DNA of 50,750 nt from Nitrososphaerota archaeon (GTDB lineage: Archaea; Thermoproteota; Nitrososphaeria; Nitrososphaerales; Nitrosopumilaceae). The stretch spans positions 337,504 through 388,253 of the forward strand of contig JAGWFS010000002.1 in assembly GCA_028867785.1 (NCBI GenBank). The letters run 5' to 3'. This document shows, in pieces, positions 32,276 through 41,500 of the stretch; within the stretch, counting starts at the first letter, position 1; the number at the start of each line of letters is the position of its first letter. Made by a program: the position numbers and the translations under genes. Under the pieces are notes generated by a model that made no database searches, was not told where the DNA came from, and worked only from the letters and a program-made list of their open reading frames with translations.

Positions 32276-34951
32276 CTATCGCTCGTGTGAGCCCGAGGTC
32301 TTTCCCATCATTCCGGAAAACCTTTCTGCAATGTTGATTCTTTCTGATATTCCTTCAAGCATGTTCTTCTTTTTCAAGACCAGAAATGCCGCGGCTGCCG
32401 CACCTGGAATTATGAATAAGATCGGGTTCAGGCCCATTACCGTAAAGCTGCTTGACTGGGAACTGCCCTGCGTGGTCTGCCCGGGGGAAGCGGCCGGCAA
32501 CAGAGGCTGATTGATGCCTACCTGTTTGGTGGCAGTAACTGTCTGGTACGGCCCTCCTCCTACGCTTGCCTGTATCTTGACTGTATTTGGATCATCGGTA
32601 ATCAACGAGATGGCGGCCTTGCCGTCCTTGTCAGTCAGCAAGTCCTTGTTCTTGATTGCTGCCCCCGCTACTGTCCAGTCAACATGTAGGCCAGCAACAG
32701 GGGAATCGTTGTAGGTAGCTGTTACGGTCGCAGTCAGAGGGGAGTTGTTATCGGCATGATCGTCAGAGATAATGCTTACAACTGGGGTAAAGCTTGTTAC
32801 GGATACGTCAAATTTGGACAGAGGAAGTTCGTCTGCAAGTACTGCCACTTCTGCGGTGCCAGAACCGCTCGAATGGGCGTCAAATGTGGCATAGTAGGAA
32901 CCTTTCTTGATTTGTACATTGTCAGGGACATCAAGTATTGACGGGTTGCTTGAAACAAGTTTTAGGTCAGTGTCCTTGTCTGCCAGTATCGGAAGCTGCT
33001 TGTCATCGAGCAATTCGATTGAAAACAGCAACGCGTTATTTGAAAAAATTTGGTCCGGATATCCAAGCATCATGCTGCTTGGTTTTGATTGCGATCCTGT
33101 TACAGTAAAGCTTGATGAATAGTCAGGAGTTGTGATTGCAATGTTCTGAGTTCCGCTTTTTAGTAGAGTCTCATCAGAAAGAAATATCGGCTCTCCCTTT
33201 GTAACTGTCAGTTGTATCGGTGATATGGATTCCTGCGGAGAGATCAGCGCCGCAAAGTCGTTCTTGAATGAACTAAGAGCTCCATTATTTGTAGTATAAA
33301 CTGCCAGCGGGAATGTAGTATCAGGCAAGACCGTTGCAAGCAGCGAATCGGCTACCAGTCCTGATGTTGTCTGTGATGGTGCAACAATAACTGGCGTTAT
33401 TTGCTGCGGACTGTCTGAAACAACATTGAGTGTTACTGGATTTGCGGCATTACCAACTTTGGCAAAGACAAGCGCGGACTGGGCGCCATATCCCATTTCC
33501 ACATTTGATATGGACACGGTGGATGGATCAGATGAATCCATCAAGAATGAGAGGTCAGATTTTGCAATTAAGGGATATCCTTTTGAATCCTTCAGGGCCA
33601 TGACGCCAATCAGGTTATTTCCTCCTGTCGTAAGGATTGGAAGTGGATAGAAACATGGAGTTTTGTCATCTAAAACTACATTTTGTGGAAAAGCTACGAT
33701 TTGTACCTGCGTGGTAGATAATGGAAATGGTGACGGTATAGAACATAGGGAATTTGTTGCACTGCTTGAGCTTGACACACTGCTGGTAGTTGTCGATGTG
33801 CCACTGGCACTTGTTGTGCTGCCTGTAGTTGTGGCGGTAGTAGATGTGGTGCCGCTAGAAGTCGTTGTGCTGCTTATAGTTGTCGAACCACCAGATGTAG
33901 TGATACTGGTTGTAATTGTGGCACTAGTAGGAACTGTACTAATTACATAGCCCGGAGCCGAAATATCGACATTAAATGTAGCGTTTATACCTGAAATAAA
34001 ATTAACTGGCGTGTACCCCCAGTAAGTGCCTTTCTTGATGACTATGTCATCATTTACTTGTACCGGAGAATTTTGATCACTTGTGTTAATGTTTGCTGAG
34101 CTTTCAAAGTCTCTTGGTAAATCCGTGGCATTGACAAGACGAACTGAAACTGGAATGTCATTTTTAGCTATAACGGGGTTGCCAGAGGCATCATGTAGTT
34201 GCACTATCACATAGGTTTCGGTATTTTTATGGTCGTTAACTACTGGCGGATACGCATAAGCTTGCAGTGTATACTGCACAACACCATTACTAACTGTAAC
34301 CGACGTCGACACTGGCTGCATCGAGGGGGCTGACGCATAGATCTTGGCATTGCCAGAATTCATTACAACGAATTTTTCAGTGGCAAAATACGAGCCCTGT
34401 TTTATTGTCATCTGGTTTTCTGCCAGTCCCGCAATGGTACTATCTGATACGCTGAGCTTTATTGGCGTGTCCGAGGATACCGGAGTTGGAACACCGTTAG
34501 AGTTGACAGTTTCCACCGACACATAGCCTGCATTTGGCCCTGATGTCGAAAAAGTTTGTGGGGTGGCCTTGATCAAAAGAGCCGTCGGGGCTTCAGAATC
34601 CGAATATATGGTAACTGGGAGCTCAAGCGAGGCAAAATCTGGCGCTGCCATGTTGATTGTTGCCTGGCCTGCATTCAGCGCACTGATTTTTATGTTAAAG
34701 ACATTGTGGATGTCGTCTCTTTCCACGCCGAGAATCTGGACTATAGATGAGTCAGACGAGGTAGCCACTAGATTGTCTACGGTATCGTTAAAATTCTTTG
34801 GATAGACCTGGATTATTCCGTCCGTACCTGCAATCATCTTGTTTGGCACAAGCGTTGTATCCAGCTGGTTTCCACTGTCTGCAAAGACATAGTGTGGAAG
34901 AACTGCCAACATGACAAGCAAGACAGGTATGAGATATCTCAAATTATTCAT
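32276..34951 (-). CDS. large secreted, membrane-anchored surface protein with Ig-like repeats
   Basis: An 891-residue surface protein. A signal peptide (residues 1-25, 'VMLAVLPHYVFAD') is followed by repeated ~90-residue beta-sandwich units; recurring phrases such as 'IKQGSYFATEKF', 'IKKGTYWGYTPV' and 'IKKGSYYATFDAH' mark equivalent strands. Residues ~345-400 form a Ser/Thr linker, probably O-glycosylated. A later Ig-like module carries 'DGKAAISLITDDPNTVKI'. Near the C terminus is one transmembrane helix ('ILFIIPGAAAAAFLVL') with a basic cytoplasmic tail. It lies just downstream of the FlaJ-like gene with a 52-base gap, so it may be an adhesin or cell-wall partner of the pilus. Confidence 0.82.
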   Translation of the reverse strand: MNNLRYLIPVLLVMLAVLPHYVFADSGNQLDTTLVPNKMIAGTDGIIQVYPKNFNDTVDNLVATSSDSSIVQILGVERDDIHNVFNIKISALNAGQATINMAAPDFASLELPVTIYSDSEAPTALLIKATPQTFSTSGPNAGYVSVETVNSNGVPTPVSSDTPIKLSVSDSTIAGLAENQMTIKQGSYFATEKFVVMNSGNAKIYASAPSMQPVSTSVTVSNGVVQYTLQAYAYPPVVNDHKNTETYVIVQLHDASGNPVIAKNDIPVSVRLVNATDLPRDFESSANINTSDQNSPVQVNDDIVIKKGTYWGYTPVNFISGINATFNVDISAPGYVISTVPTSATITTSITTSGGSTTISSTTTSSGTTSTTATTTGSTTSASGTSTTTSSVSSSSSATNSLCSIPSPFPLSTTQVQIVAFPQNVVLDDKTPCFYPLPILTTGGNNLIGVMALKDSKGYPLIAKSDLSFLMDSSDPSTVSISNVEMGYGAQSALVFAKVGNAANPVTLNVVSDSPQQITPVIVAPSQTTSGLVADSLLATVLPDTTFPLAVYTTNNGALSSFKNDFAALISPQESISPIQLTVTKGEPIFLSDETLLKSGTQNIAITTPDYSSSFTVTGSQSKPSSMMLGYPDQIFSNNALLFSIELLDDKQLPILADKDTDLKLVSSNPSILDVPDNVQIKKGSYYATFDAHSSGSGTAEVAVLADELPLSKFDVSVTSFTPVVSIISDDHADNNSPLTATVTATYNDSPVAGLHVDWTVAGAAIKNKDLLTDKDGKAAISLITDDPNTVKIQASVGGGPYQTVTATKQVGINQPLLPAASPGQTTQGSSQSSSFTVMGLNPILFIIPGAAAAAFLVLKKKNMLEGISERINIAERFSGMMGKTSGSHER

Positions 34952-35003
34952 ATGTAACTGCAGAGTCGATATAAGAGGCGGTATGACTTGGCAAGTGACA
35001 TAC

Positions 35004-36467
35004 TCACTTAGGCTGCAAGATAGCCCCTATGTTTATCACGTGAAGCTGTATCATCCCTATTGCAGCCATGCTGATTATCGTAAGCAGCATCGAATACATG
35101 AATCCGCCTGAATATGCGCCTTTTGTTATCTTTCCGATGAAAAGGCCGGCAAGCCAAGCCTGGGCAATTATTGCAATTGAGACCACGTCAAGCAGGTTGT
35201 CTGACGCGCCGGAGATTTGGGTCCCGTTGTTGTGAACCAGGTTTTTTGCCACATTAATATCTGTAAAAGAGTCTATCGTAAGCAGCGTGGTAAATCCGGT
35301 AATTATAATCAGCATGAAGCCGACCATCACGTACGGCTGGAGCATGTCGCGCTTGGTCTTGGTAATGTTGTGAATCTTTTCGCTGGCATCTGCAAGCGAG
35401 TCAAGGGTATTGACGTTGCCTCCACCAGACGATATTATCTCAAACAGTATCCTGAAGGTAATCAGCACCTGAAAGTTTTTGACCTCCTTGTAAAGCGACT
35501 CGAAGATGCTTGCAAGTGGAATCCCCCATTCCAACTTGTTTGCAATTGTATTTGCTACAATGTTAAATGACTTGAAGTCTTTACGCTTGCATGCGTGTAT
35601 TATGCATTTTTCAGGCCCCATGCCGGCCTTTCTTGCCTCTGTAATGTCCCTGAGAATCTGCGGCGTTGCGGCCTCTGCGTGAAGGTTTGCCACGTAGATC
35701 TTGTTGAACCTGAGAGCCGGCCAGACAGAGCCTGCAGCAAGAGAGCACCCAAGGATGTAGGCATTGATGCTCAAGCCTGAAAATACGTTACTTGCAATCA
35801 ATATCATTCCTGCCAGAAAAGGAGGCAGCATGAACTTCAGCAGTTTTTTCATCTCAATCTCCTGAATGTTTGAGCGGTTCATGTTCTGCACCATCTTCAT
35901 AAATGCAATCGAGATTACGGGCGAGAAGATAAGAAGAAGATACGGCGGCTGGGAGCTGTTTGTACTGCCGGAACCTGTCATCGGGTTTGAGCCTATGGCT
36001 GCAACCAGGATGAATACTGCAAGTATTACAATCTGCATCGTCAGCCAGGCGTGAACAACCCCGCTCAGCTTCTCGACAGACTGTTTTTCTGCACTCTCAA
36101 GCCTTTCATAGGAGCTTGACATTTTGCTTTTCAGATAGTTGATTACGTTTCCGCCGCTCTGGATGGCAGAGACATAGCCGCCAAGAAACTCGCCTAGGCC
36201 TCTGGATGACGGCTTGTCCTTTGCCTCGCCCAGCGCAGTTAGGGGGTCTATGCCAAGCAGGTCAATTCGTTTTAGAATCTTGAGGGTTTCTGTCTGGATT
36301 ATCGGCAGGAGGTTAAGATCTCTTATTTTTTGCAGTATCGTATACGGCCCAAACCCGCTGGAGGCAAGAAGTGATACAATCGTTATGAAATATGGTATCT
36401 CGCGTTCTATCTTTTTGTTCTGTTTTTTTTCGTATTCTGCCTGGTCAAGTTTTTTTAAGGAAAGCAA
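35004..36467 (-). CDS. type IV pilus membrane platform protein (FlaJ/TadC-like)
   Basis: A 487-residue polytopic protein with two T2SSF units: cytoplasmic helical bundles near residues 20-125 ('YFITIVSLLASSGFGPYTIL') and 250-350 ('DITEARKAGMGPEKCIIHAC'), and membrane helices around 145-165, 180-195, 222-260, 368-385 and 425-485. It is homologous in design to FlaJ but belongs to a second filament system. The start is TTG 36467, with GGAG nine bases ahead, directly after the ATPase stop. An ATG at 36472 is out of frame and stops at once. Confidence 0.88.
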   Translation of the reverse strand: MLSLKKLDQAEYEKKQNKKIEREIPYFITIVSLLASSGFGPYTILQKIRDLNLLPIIQTETLKILKRIDLLGIDPLTALGEAKDKPSSRGLGEFLGGYVSAIQSGGNVINYLKSKMSSSYERLESAEKQSVEKLSGVVHAWLTMQIVILAVFILVAAIGSNPMTGSGSTNSSQPPYLLLIFSPVISIAFMKMVQNMNRSNIQEIEMKKLLKFMLPPFLAGMILIASNVFSGLSINAYILGCSLAAGSVWPALRFNKIYVANLHAEAATPQILRDITEARKAGMGPEKCIIHACKRKDFKSFNIVANTIANKLEWGIPLASIFESLYKEVKNFQVLITFRILFEIISSGGGNVNTLDSLADASEKIHNITKTKRDMLQPYVMVGFMLIIITGFTTLLTIDSFTDINVAKNLVHNNGTQISGASDNLLDVVSIAIIAQAWLAGLFIGKITKGAYSGGFMYSMLLTIISMAAIGMIQLHVINIGAILQPK

Positions 36468-36468
36468 G

Positions 36469-38016
36469 TCATCTGGCTCCTGCTTCCATCTTCTGCATCA
36501 GCGAGTCCGGGTCCCTATAGTATTTTCCTACAATTTCTGCCACCTTTTTGTAATTGCGGATGTCGCTTTCAAGCATCCACTTTATAATCAAGATTCTCTT
36601 CTGGTACTCGTCTGTTATCTCCCTCAGATCGCGCCCTGTCGCATCTGCCATCCTCTTGAACATGATGCTGTCTTGCAGGTCGTCGTCAAAATAATCCGTC
36701 TTTGGGTTCCATGAAAAGGCAGCGTGTGATGACTCGGACGAGACAATCTCGGATACCGCTATGGCCCGCCTGCTGCTCTGACCCGTTGCGTTTTCCTTTA
36801 CCCTCTTGATTACAACGGCGCAGTTCATGAGAGAAATGTATGCGGGAGGAATGTCCATCGGTTTTTGCTGCAGTCTCTTTACTGCCGATTCAAGGCTGTC
36901 TGCGTGCATTGTACAGAGTCCGCCGTGTCCTGTTGCCATGGCCTGGAACATGACATAGGCTTCCGAGCCCCTGATTTCTCCCACTACAATGTAATCCGGC
37001 CTGTGTCTCACACCGGCCTTGATAAGATCATACATGCCAATCTCTCCCTCCCCTCCTAGGCCAAAACCGCTTCTTGAGACAAGCGTGAACCAGTTCTCGT
37101 GGTTTATGTTTATCTCAGCCACGTCCTCGACTGAGAAGATCTTGTAGTCCGGGTGGACGAGTCCCGTGATTGCATTCAATATCGTGGTCTTGCCGCTGCC
37201 CGTAGCTCCTATTATTATAAATGACATTTTTGATTCGATAAGCATCCACAGATAGGCTGCAATCTGGAGGCTTATTGTGCCAAATTTTATCAAGTCAATT
37301 ACAGTATACGGGTCCTCCTTGAACTTTCGTATAGTAAAGCTTGTGCCCTTTGGGGTCACCTCCTTTTGGTAGAGGACGGAGATTCGGTGGTTTCCCTGCA
37401 GTGCAAGGTCCGAAATTGGAAATGCGGAGCTGATGTGCTTTCCCGCCCGGAAGACTATTCTTGACACGAATGCGTTGAGGTTTTCATGAGATTGGTATCT
37501 GATGTTGGTCGGGATGCTGTCATAGTTCCGGTGCCAGATGAATATGGGCTTGTCGATTCCGCTGCAGCTAATGTCCTCTATGCTGACATCATGCATCAGC
37601 GGGTCTATGATGCCAAACCCATTGACGTCGCGCCTGAGGTAGTACTTTACCTTCTCCATGCCAGCACTTGACTTGTCTGAGAAGATCTTTTCGTTCTCCT
37701 TTAGGACCATATTTAGCTGGTCGTCAAAACTGTGGTTGTTTTTTATACCAGTAGGGGACTCGAGGCTTTCCTCGATAAGACGGTGCAGTTTCTGGAAAAT
37801 TGCTGTCTCCTCTGGATTAAGTTTTGACTCGTCTACAAAATAGAGATATGTTGATTTTTCTGTATTGTACAGTATGTTGACATAGCTAAATGGTGGCTGC
37901 AACGGGTAATTTTTGACAATTTCATATCCCAGAGGAATTCTGGTCTGATCCTCATCTATGACTTGGCTTGCAAGAAAGCTCTCGGTCTCGTTTGTTTGTC
38001 TTGTCTTGTCTTTCAT
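36469..38016 (-). CDS. type IV pilus assembly ATPase (FlaI/GspE-like)
   Basis: A 515-residue secretion ATPase: Walker A 'IIGATGSGKTTIL', Asp box 'SVEDVAEI', Walker B 'YIVVGEIRGSEAY', and His box 'CTMHADS'. The N-terminal domain carries 'GIIDPLMHDVSIEDISCSG'. It is paralogous to FlaI at 20611, but paired with its own FlaJ-like protein and pilin, so it drives a pilus rather than the archaellum. ATG 38016 has a strong GGAGGATGA ribosome-binding site. The upstream pilin gene is separated by a hairpin/T-run, which should reduce ATPase expression relative to pilin. Confidence 0.92.
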   Translation of the reverse strand: MKDKTRQTNETESFLASQVIDEDQTRIPLGYEIVKNYPLQPPFSYVNILYNTEKSTYLYFVDESKLNPEETAIFQKLHRLIEESLESPTGIKNNHSFDDQLNMVLKENEKIFSDKSSAGMEKVKYYLRRDVNGFGIIDPLMHDVSIEDISCSGIDKPIFIWHRNYDSIPTNIRYQSHENLNAFVSRIVFRAGKHISSAFPISDLALQGNHRISVLYQKEVTPKGTSFTIRKFKEDPYTVIDLIKFGTISLQIAAYLWMLIESKMSFIIIGATGSGKTTILNAITGLVHPDYKIFSVEDVAEININHENWFTLVSRSGFGLGGEGEIGMYDLIKAGVRHRPDYIVVGEIRGSEAYVMFQAMATGHGGLCTMHADSLESAVKRLQQKPMDIPPAYISLMNCAVVIKRVKENATGQSSRRAIAVSEIVSSESSHAAFSWNPKTDYFDDDLQDSIMFKRMADATGRDLREITDEYQKRILIIKWMLESDIRNYKKVAEIVGKYYRDPDSLMQKMEAGAR

Positions 38017-38026
38017 TTGTCATCCT

Positions 38027-38067
38027 CCAAAAATAAAAAAGAAAGGAGTTTGGGCATTTTTTGGCCC
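38027..38067 (-). terminator. hairpin and T-run between pilin and ATPase genes
   Basis: On the minus strand, just after the pilin stop, GGGC and GCCC (arms at 38064-38067 and 38052-38055) can pair over an eight-base loop. A U-rich tract follows (38027-38046). It probably acts as a partial terminator giving abundant pilin mRNA and less of the assembly genes. Confidence 0.5.
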
Positions 38068-38069
38068 TC

Positions 38070-38765
38070 TTAAGATTCGGCTTGTATGGTGACTGACTGT
38101 GGTGAACCTACGCTGCCAGAGTAGATTGCAACATTGCTGTTGGAACCACCATCAACTGTACTCAAGACTCCGATAGGAATTTCAAAGTACACGACTGCTT
38201 TTTCTCCCGGCTTCAATGAGATTGGTCCAGACGCTTGTGCTAAGCACAGTGTTGGTGGTGCAGCGCTACCTTCATTTCCGAATTCATTGATATAGAATTG
38301 GGCTGCAGAAGGGGTGACGCAGTTAATAACAGATGGATTGTTCGTTCCTTTATACGACTTCATCTCACCCGCAAATCCAGCGGTACCTGTACCATTGGTA
38401 GTACCCGTGTAGTTCAACTGAGATTGAAGGTTTGCAGTAGTTACGTCATTCGGATTGCTGTCAAAAAACCAGTTTGCATATGGTACCTGAGTACCACGTA
38501 CGCTAATCTGGTCTACTGACAGTATCTTGTCTCCGCTGTTTCTTATCTCTGCTGCTCCCCATGCATAGGTTGTAGTCATGCCCTTTGTTGCATTCACCCA
38601 CACATGAACACCTTGTACGGTAAGACCCGAGCTTTGCGAGTTTGTCTGGAAGAGGCTCGTACCAAACAGTACAACACCAGTTCCAAGAACAACTGTTGCC
38701 ACCAAGATTATCAGTGTGGCCAGCACTGCGCTGATTGCCTTTCTGTTCTTTGTTTTAAGGAACAT
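38070..38765 (-). CDS. type IV pilin-like protein (probable major pilin)
   Basis: A 231-residue secreted subunit. The class III signal peptide MFLKTKNRKA precedes the helix 'ISAVLATLIILVATVVLGTG', with predicted cleavage after Ala10. The rest is a beta-rich domain with Asn-Xaa-Ser/Thr sites ('NYTGTTNGTG'). It is the first gene of the second filament operon (pilin-ATPase-platform). A 16-bp palindrome lies immediately before the ATG, and a terminator-like hairpin follows the stop. Not an archaellin: the helix and the signal sequence differ from those at 14995. Confidence 0.85.
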   Translation of the reverse strand: MFLKTKNRKAISAVLATLIILVATVVLGTGVVLFGTSLFQTNSQSSGLTVQGVHVWVNATKGMTTTYAWGAAEIRNSGDKILSVDQISVRGTQVPYANWFFDSNPNDVTTANLQSQLNYTGTTNGTGTAGFAGEMKSYKGTNNPSVINCVTPSAAQFYINEFGNEGSAAPPTLCLAQASGPISLKPGEKAVVYFEIPIGVLSTVDGGSNSNVAIYSGSVGSPQSVTIQAES

Positions 38766-38766
38766 C

Positions 38767-38782
38767 TTACCAGAATTGGTAA
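38767..38782 (-). promoter_or_regulatory. palindrome directly upstream of the pilin start codon
   Basis: TTACCAGAATTGGTAA has 6-base inverted arms (TTACCA/TGGTAA) and ends one base before the pilin ATG. It may be a regulator binding site or an RNA hairpin masking the start. Confidence 0.4.
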
Positions 38783-38817
38783 CAACCGGGTTATGTGATC
38801 TAGTATGTATTTTTCAC

Positions 38818-40401
38818 TTACATATCCGAGGCTGCAGCACGATAGGCAGTGATGAACTTGGCCACAAGCTGCTTCAGGTCGGTTCCCCGTGCACTGTTTC
38901 TGAATCTCTTTGATGTAGTCTTTGAAACGCCTATTGCCACCAGAGTGATTCCCGACATCTCGACCTTTTTTGCAATCTTTGAAAACTGTTCCTGAATCCT
39001 TCCATATCCGGAGGCGTGCCCGTCAGTAATCACAAAAAGATATTTCTTCTCCCTCTGGTCTGCAGCAAGCATTTTGTATGATAATTCAATTGCATCCGGC
39101 AGTAACGACAGACCACTGTTTTGCAAGCCGCCAAGTCTTGCCTGTACCCGCTGGCCATACTTTTCCCTGAAATCCTTTAGTACATGAAAGTGGTTGTCAA
39201 AGCTGTACATGGACCACGCATCGCTCCTCCCCGTAAGCTCGTTTGCCGCCTCTGCAACACATATCGCAAATTCCTTGATGTGATCAAACCGTAGGCGCAT
39301 GCTTGCGCTCTTGTCTATCAAAATCACCCAGGCCTCTTCTGCCCTCCTGTCCTCATTGTGTTCAAAAACTTCAGTTAGCCTTCCTTTTGATGCGATTGCT
39401 TGTATTGCCATTTGCATGTCGACAATTCCGACCTCGTCTGTTTTTGGTGAATCGGTCAAATTTACAATCATCCTGATTTGTTGCCGAATCCGTCGCAGCA
39501 TTGGAAGTATGTTCTCCCTGATCCTGACAAATTCCGGAAGGTCTTCTGGCGATAGTCCTATGGAATCAAAATGAAGTCCTTTCAGATGGCGCCCGTATTG
39601 TTTGAGAAGCCTGATCCTTGATTGTTCGCTTGCTTCCCACAACTCGTCCAGCTTGTATACCATTTCGCTGAATTTATCATCAAATTGAAACTCCATGGTT
39701 ATTTTTTTAGGAAGTATTATGCCGGTGTCATTATCATAAGATTCGCAATATGGAAGCCTTGTTTTGGGCAGTAATTGACGGTTTTTGTAGAGCAAATCTG
39801 CAACTTCCAGCACTTTTTTCTCGTAACTGGCATCACCAATTTCCATCGAGTTTATTGATGCTCTTATTTTGTTTAACATATTTTGGTCCTTGATGTCACA
39901 CGGTTTTGGAATAGTTTTGTAGCAATTACTGGTTTTAGGAATACTGTTTCCCAGTTCAGCAAATTTGTCGTTTATTTCCAGCATGTTCTTCCAGATTTCT
40001 GGACATGCGGACAAAAAGTATCTTTCAACAACCAGATCTTCAATGAAATCTATTACTCCAATACAGATTTCACGGGTCTTGTTTTTCATCCATTTTTTAT
40101 ACATGCCATATCTGGAGACTGCCGCATGGGCGGCAAGATGATAAACTGATGCCAGAAAAAGAGACCAGAGATTATACCTCTGATCAGTAGTGTCTTCAAA
40201 TACAAAACCCTCGAAAAAAAACATTTCATTTTTGAATCTTGGCAGTGGCATGACAAGTGACATTTCTGGAAAACGGCTTATCATGGGATGGTCTATTTTT
40301 CTCGAGAATGTAAGATTGACTAGTTCGGGTTTTTTCTGTGCAAACTTGCCGAATACATCATACACGTACGCAAAAAAATCATCGTCCTTTTCCAGATTCA
40401 A
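38818..40401 (-). CDS. VWA-domain protein (NorD/CoxE-like), partner of MoxR-type ATPase
   Basis: A 527-residue protein whose C-terminal ~190 residues form a von Willebrand A domain: MIDAS 'ILIDKSASM', a 'GLQNSGLSLLPDA' loop and 'VITDGHASG'. The N-terminal ~330 residues are helical, like NorD-type proteins. Such proteins work with MoxR-family AAA ATPases to insert cofactors or remodel complexes. The start TTG 40401 overlaps the stop of the ATPase gene (TTGA), indicating coupled translation. It ends 52 bases upstream of the pilin gene on the same strand, so a link to filament or surface-complex maturation is possible but not shown. Confidence 0.85.
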   Translation of the reverse strand: MNLEKDDDFFAYVYDVFGKFAQKKPELVNLTFSRKIDHPMISRFPEMSLVMPLPRFKNEMFFFEGFVFEDTTDQRYNLWSLFLASVYHLAAHAAVSRYGMYKKWMKNKTREICIGVIDFIEDLVVERYFLSACPEIWKNMLEINDKFAELGNSIPKTSNCYKTIPKPCDIKDQNMLNKIRASINSMEIGDASYEKKVLEVADLLYKNRQLLPKTRLPYCESYDNDTGIILPKKITMEFQFDDKFSEMVYKLDELWEASEQSRIRLLKQYGRHLKGLHFDSIGLSPEDLPEFVRIRENILPMLRRIRQQIRMIVNLTDSPKTDEVGIVDMQMAIQAIASKGRLTEVFEHNEDRRAEEAWVILIDKSASMRLRFDHIKEFAICVAEAANELTGRSDAWSMYSFDNHFHVLKDFREKYGQRVQARLGGLQNSGLSLLPDAIELSYKMLAADQREKKYLFVITDGHASGYGRIQEQFSKIAKKVEMSGITLVAIGVSKTTSKRFRNSARGTDLKQLVAKFITAYRAAASDM

Positions 40402-41420
40402 GGCCCGGCTACTTTGCGGATTATTTTGCGGACCATGTCCTGAACATCAAGGTCGTCGCTTGTGAGTGCAACGATGGTTTCTTCGGCGGCATCCCTCAGC
40501 GCGGTACCATCGTGTATCAGCCTGGCCCAGTTTATCAAATCCCCGACAGAAGGACCGTATGGAATCTCGCCTGACTTGTACTGGGTTCTAAGCTCCGCCC
40601 CAACCCGCACTATCTTTTCGGCGTCATCCCTTCCTATTTCCGCTTTCTTTTCCACAAGGTCAACCTCCTTTTCGTCAATCTTTTGTCCCACGCTCATATA
40701 GTCAAAGTTCAGCCAGACGCTCATTCTTCGCCTCATTGCGGCGTTGATTGGTTTTGTTCCGGCAAACTCCGACGAGACAGGATTCATGCTTATTATCAAA
40801 AATGCATCATTGTGACGCGATATTACCTCGTTGTCCTTTTCAGTCAGTACCATGTGGCCCCTCTGGTCAAGTATAGGGTTGAGCCTTGTTGCGATATCCT
40901 GCTTCATCATGTTGGCCTCGTCAAGATACAGTATTCCGCCATGCCTGCACCATGACGTAATCAATCCGTCTATCCAATTCTCCTTTCCAAGGCCGACATA
41001 TCTTCCAAAGAGGTCAAAGACTGACGTCTGCAGGCCGCAGTTTATCTCCCACAACGGCAGCCCGCCAAGCTCTGCCACAAGATATACAATGTGGGTCTTG
41101 CCTGTTCCGCTCGGGCCGATAAGTGCGCACTGCCTGAAGAAGGCAAGCGACCTTGCAATCCTTTCCACGTAGCGCTCTCCGTTGTCAAGGTATGGCGGAG
41201 TATTTCTCGGTATGAGCTCCGAGATGTCGGACGAAAAGGAGAATTTGTACGGGTCCAGGTATTTTTTGATGTCATAGTTTTTTGAAAGCTCGCTGTTTTT
41301 CTTGAATTTTGATACATGTATGTTTAGCGAAAAGTTCTCGTTGCTTACCTTTGATGTGCTGACCTCCTTCATCTGGTGCCCCGGCTCAAGATCCCTGTTG
41401 TTCACAAGGTTCGTGTGCAA
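40398..41420 (-). CDS. MoxR-type AAA+ ATPase (NorQ/CbbQ/GvpN-like)
   Basis: A 340-residue AAA+ ATPase: Walker A 'LIGPSGTGKTHIV', Walker B 'GGILYLDEANMM', sensor 1 'FLIISMNPVSSEFAG' and the Arg finger region 'NAAMRRRMSVW'. The C-terminal lid domain is present. MoxR ATPases with VWA partners act as chaperones that activate metalloenzymes or assemble complexes. The frame opens at TTG 41420; ATG 41372 (MKEVSTSK) is a plausible alternative with purine-rich sequence ahead. It is first in a two-gene unit with the VWA gene and is divergent from the SecB-like gene. Confidence 0.88.
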   Translation of the reverse strand: MHTNLVNNRDLEPGHQMKEVSTSKVSNENFSLNIHVSKFKKNSELSKNYDIKKYLDPYKFSFSSDISELIPRNTPPYLDNGERYVERIARSLAFFRQCALIGPSGTGKTHIVYLVAELGGLPLWEINCGLQTSVFDLFGRYVGLGKENWIDGLITSWCRHGGILYLDEANMMKQDIATRLNPILDQRGHMVLTEKDNEVISRHNDAFLIISMNPVSSEFAGTKPINAAMRRRMSVWLNFDYMSVGQKIDEKEVDLVEKKAEIGRDDAEKIVRVGAELRTQYKSGEIPYGPSVGDLINWARLIHDGTALRDAAEETIVALTSDDLDVQDMVRKIIRKVAGP

Positions 41421-41500
41421 CTGCGTCTAATCACGTGTGATATGTACCATCAAACTACAGACAGGGGGTTAAGTTTTCAGATTCATTCTAGACATGTGGC

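Noticed and set aside
33663-33950. Plus-strand Val/Leu-rich frame of 95 codons
   Set aside because: It is the antisense image of the Ser/Thr linker of the surface protein.
36470-36472. ATG overlapping the pilus ATPase stop as start of the FlaJ-like gene
   Set aside because: Out of frame; it reads only five codons before TAA. TTG 36467 with GGAG ahead fits better.
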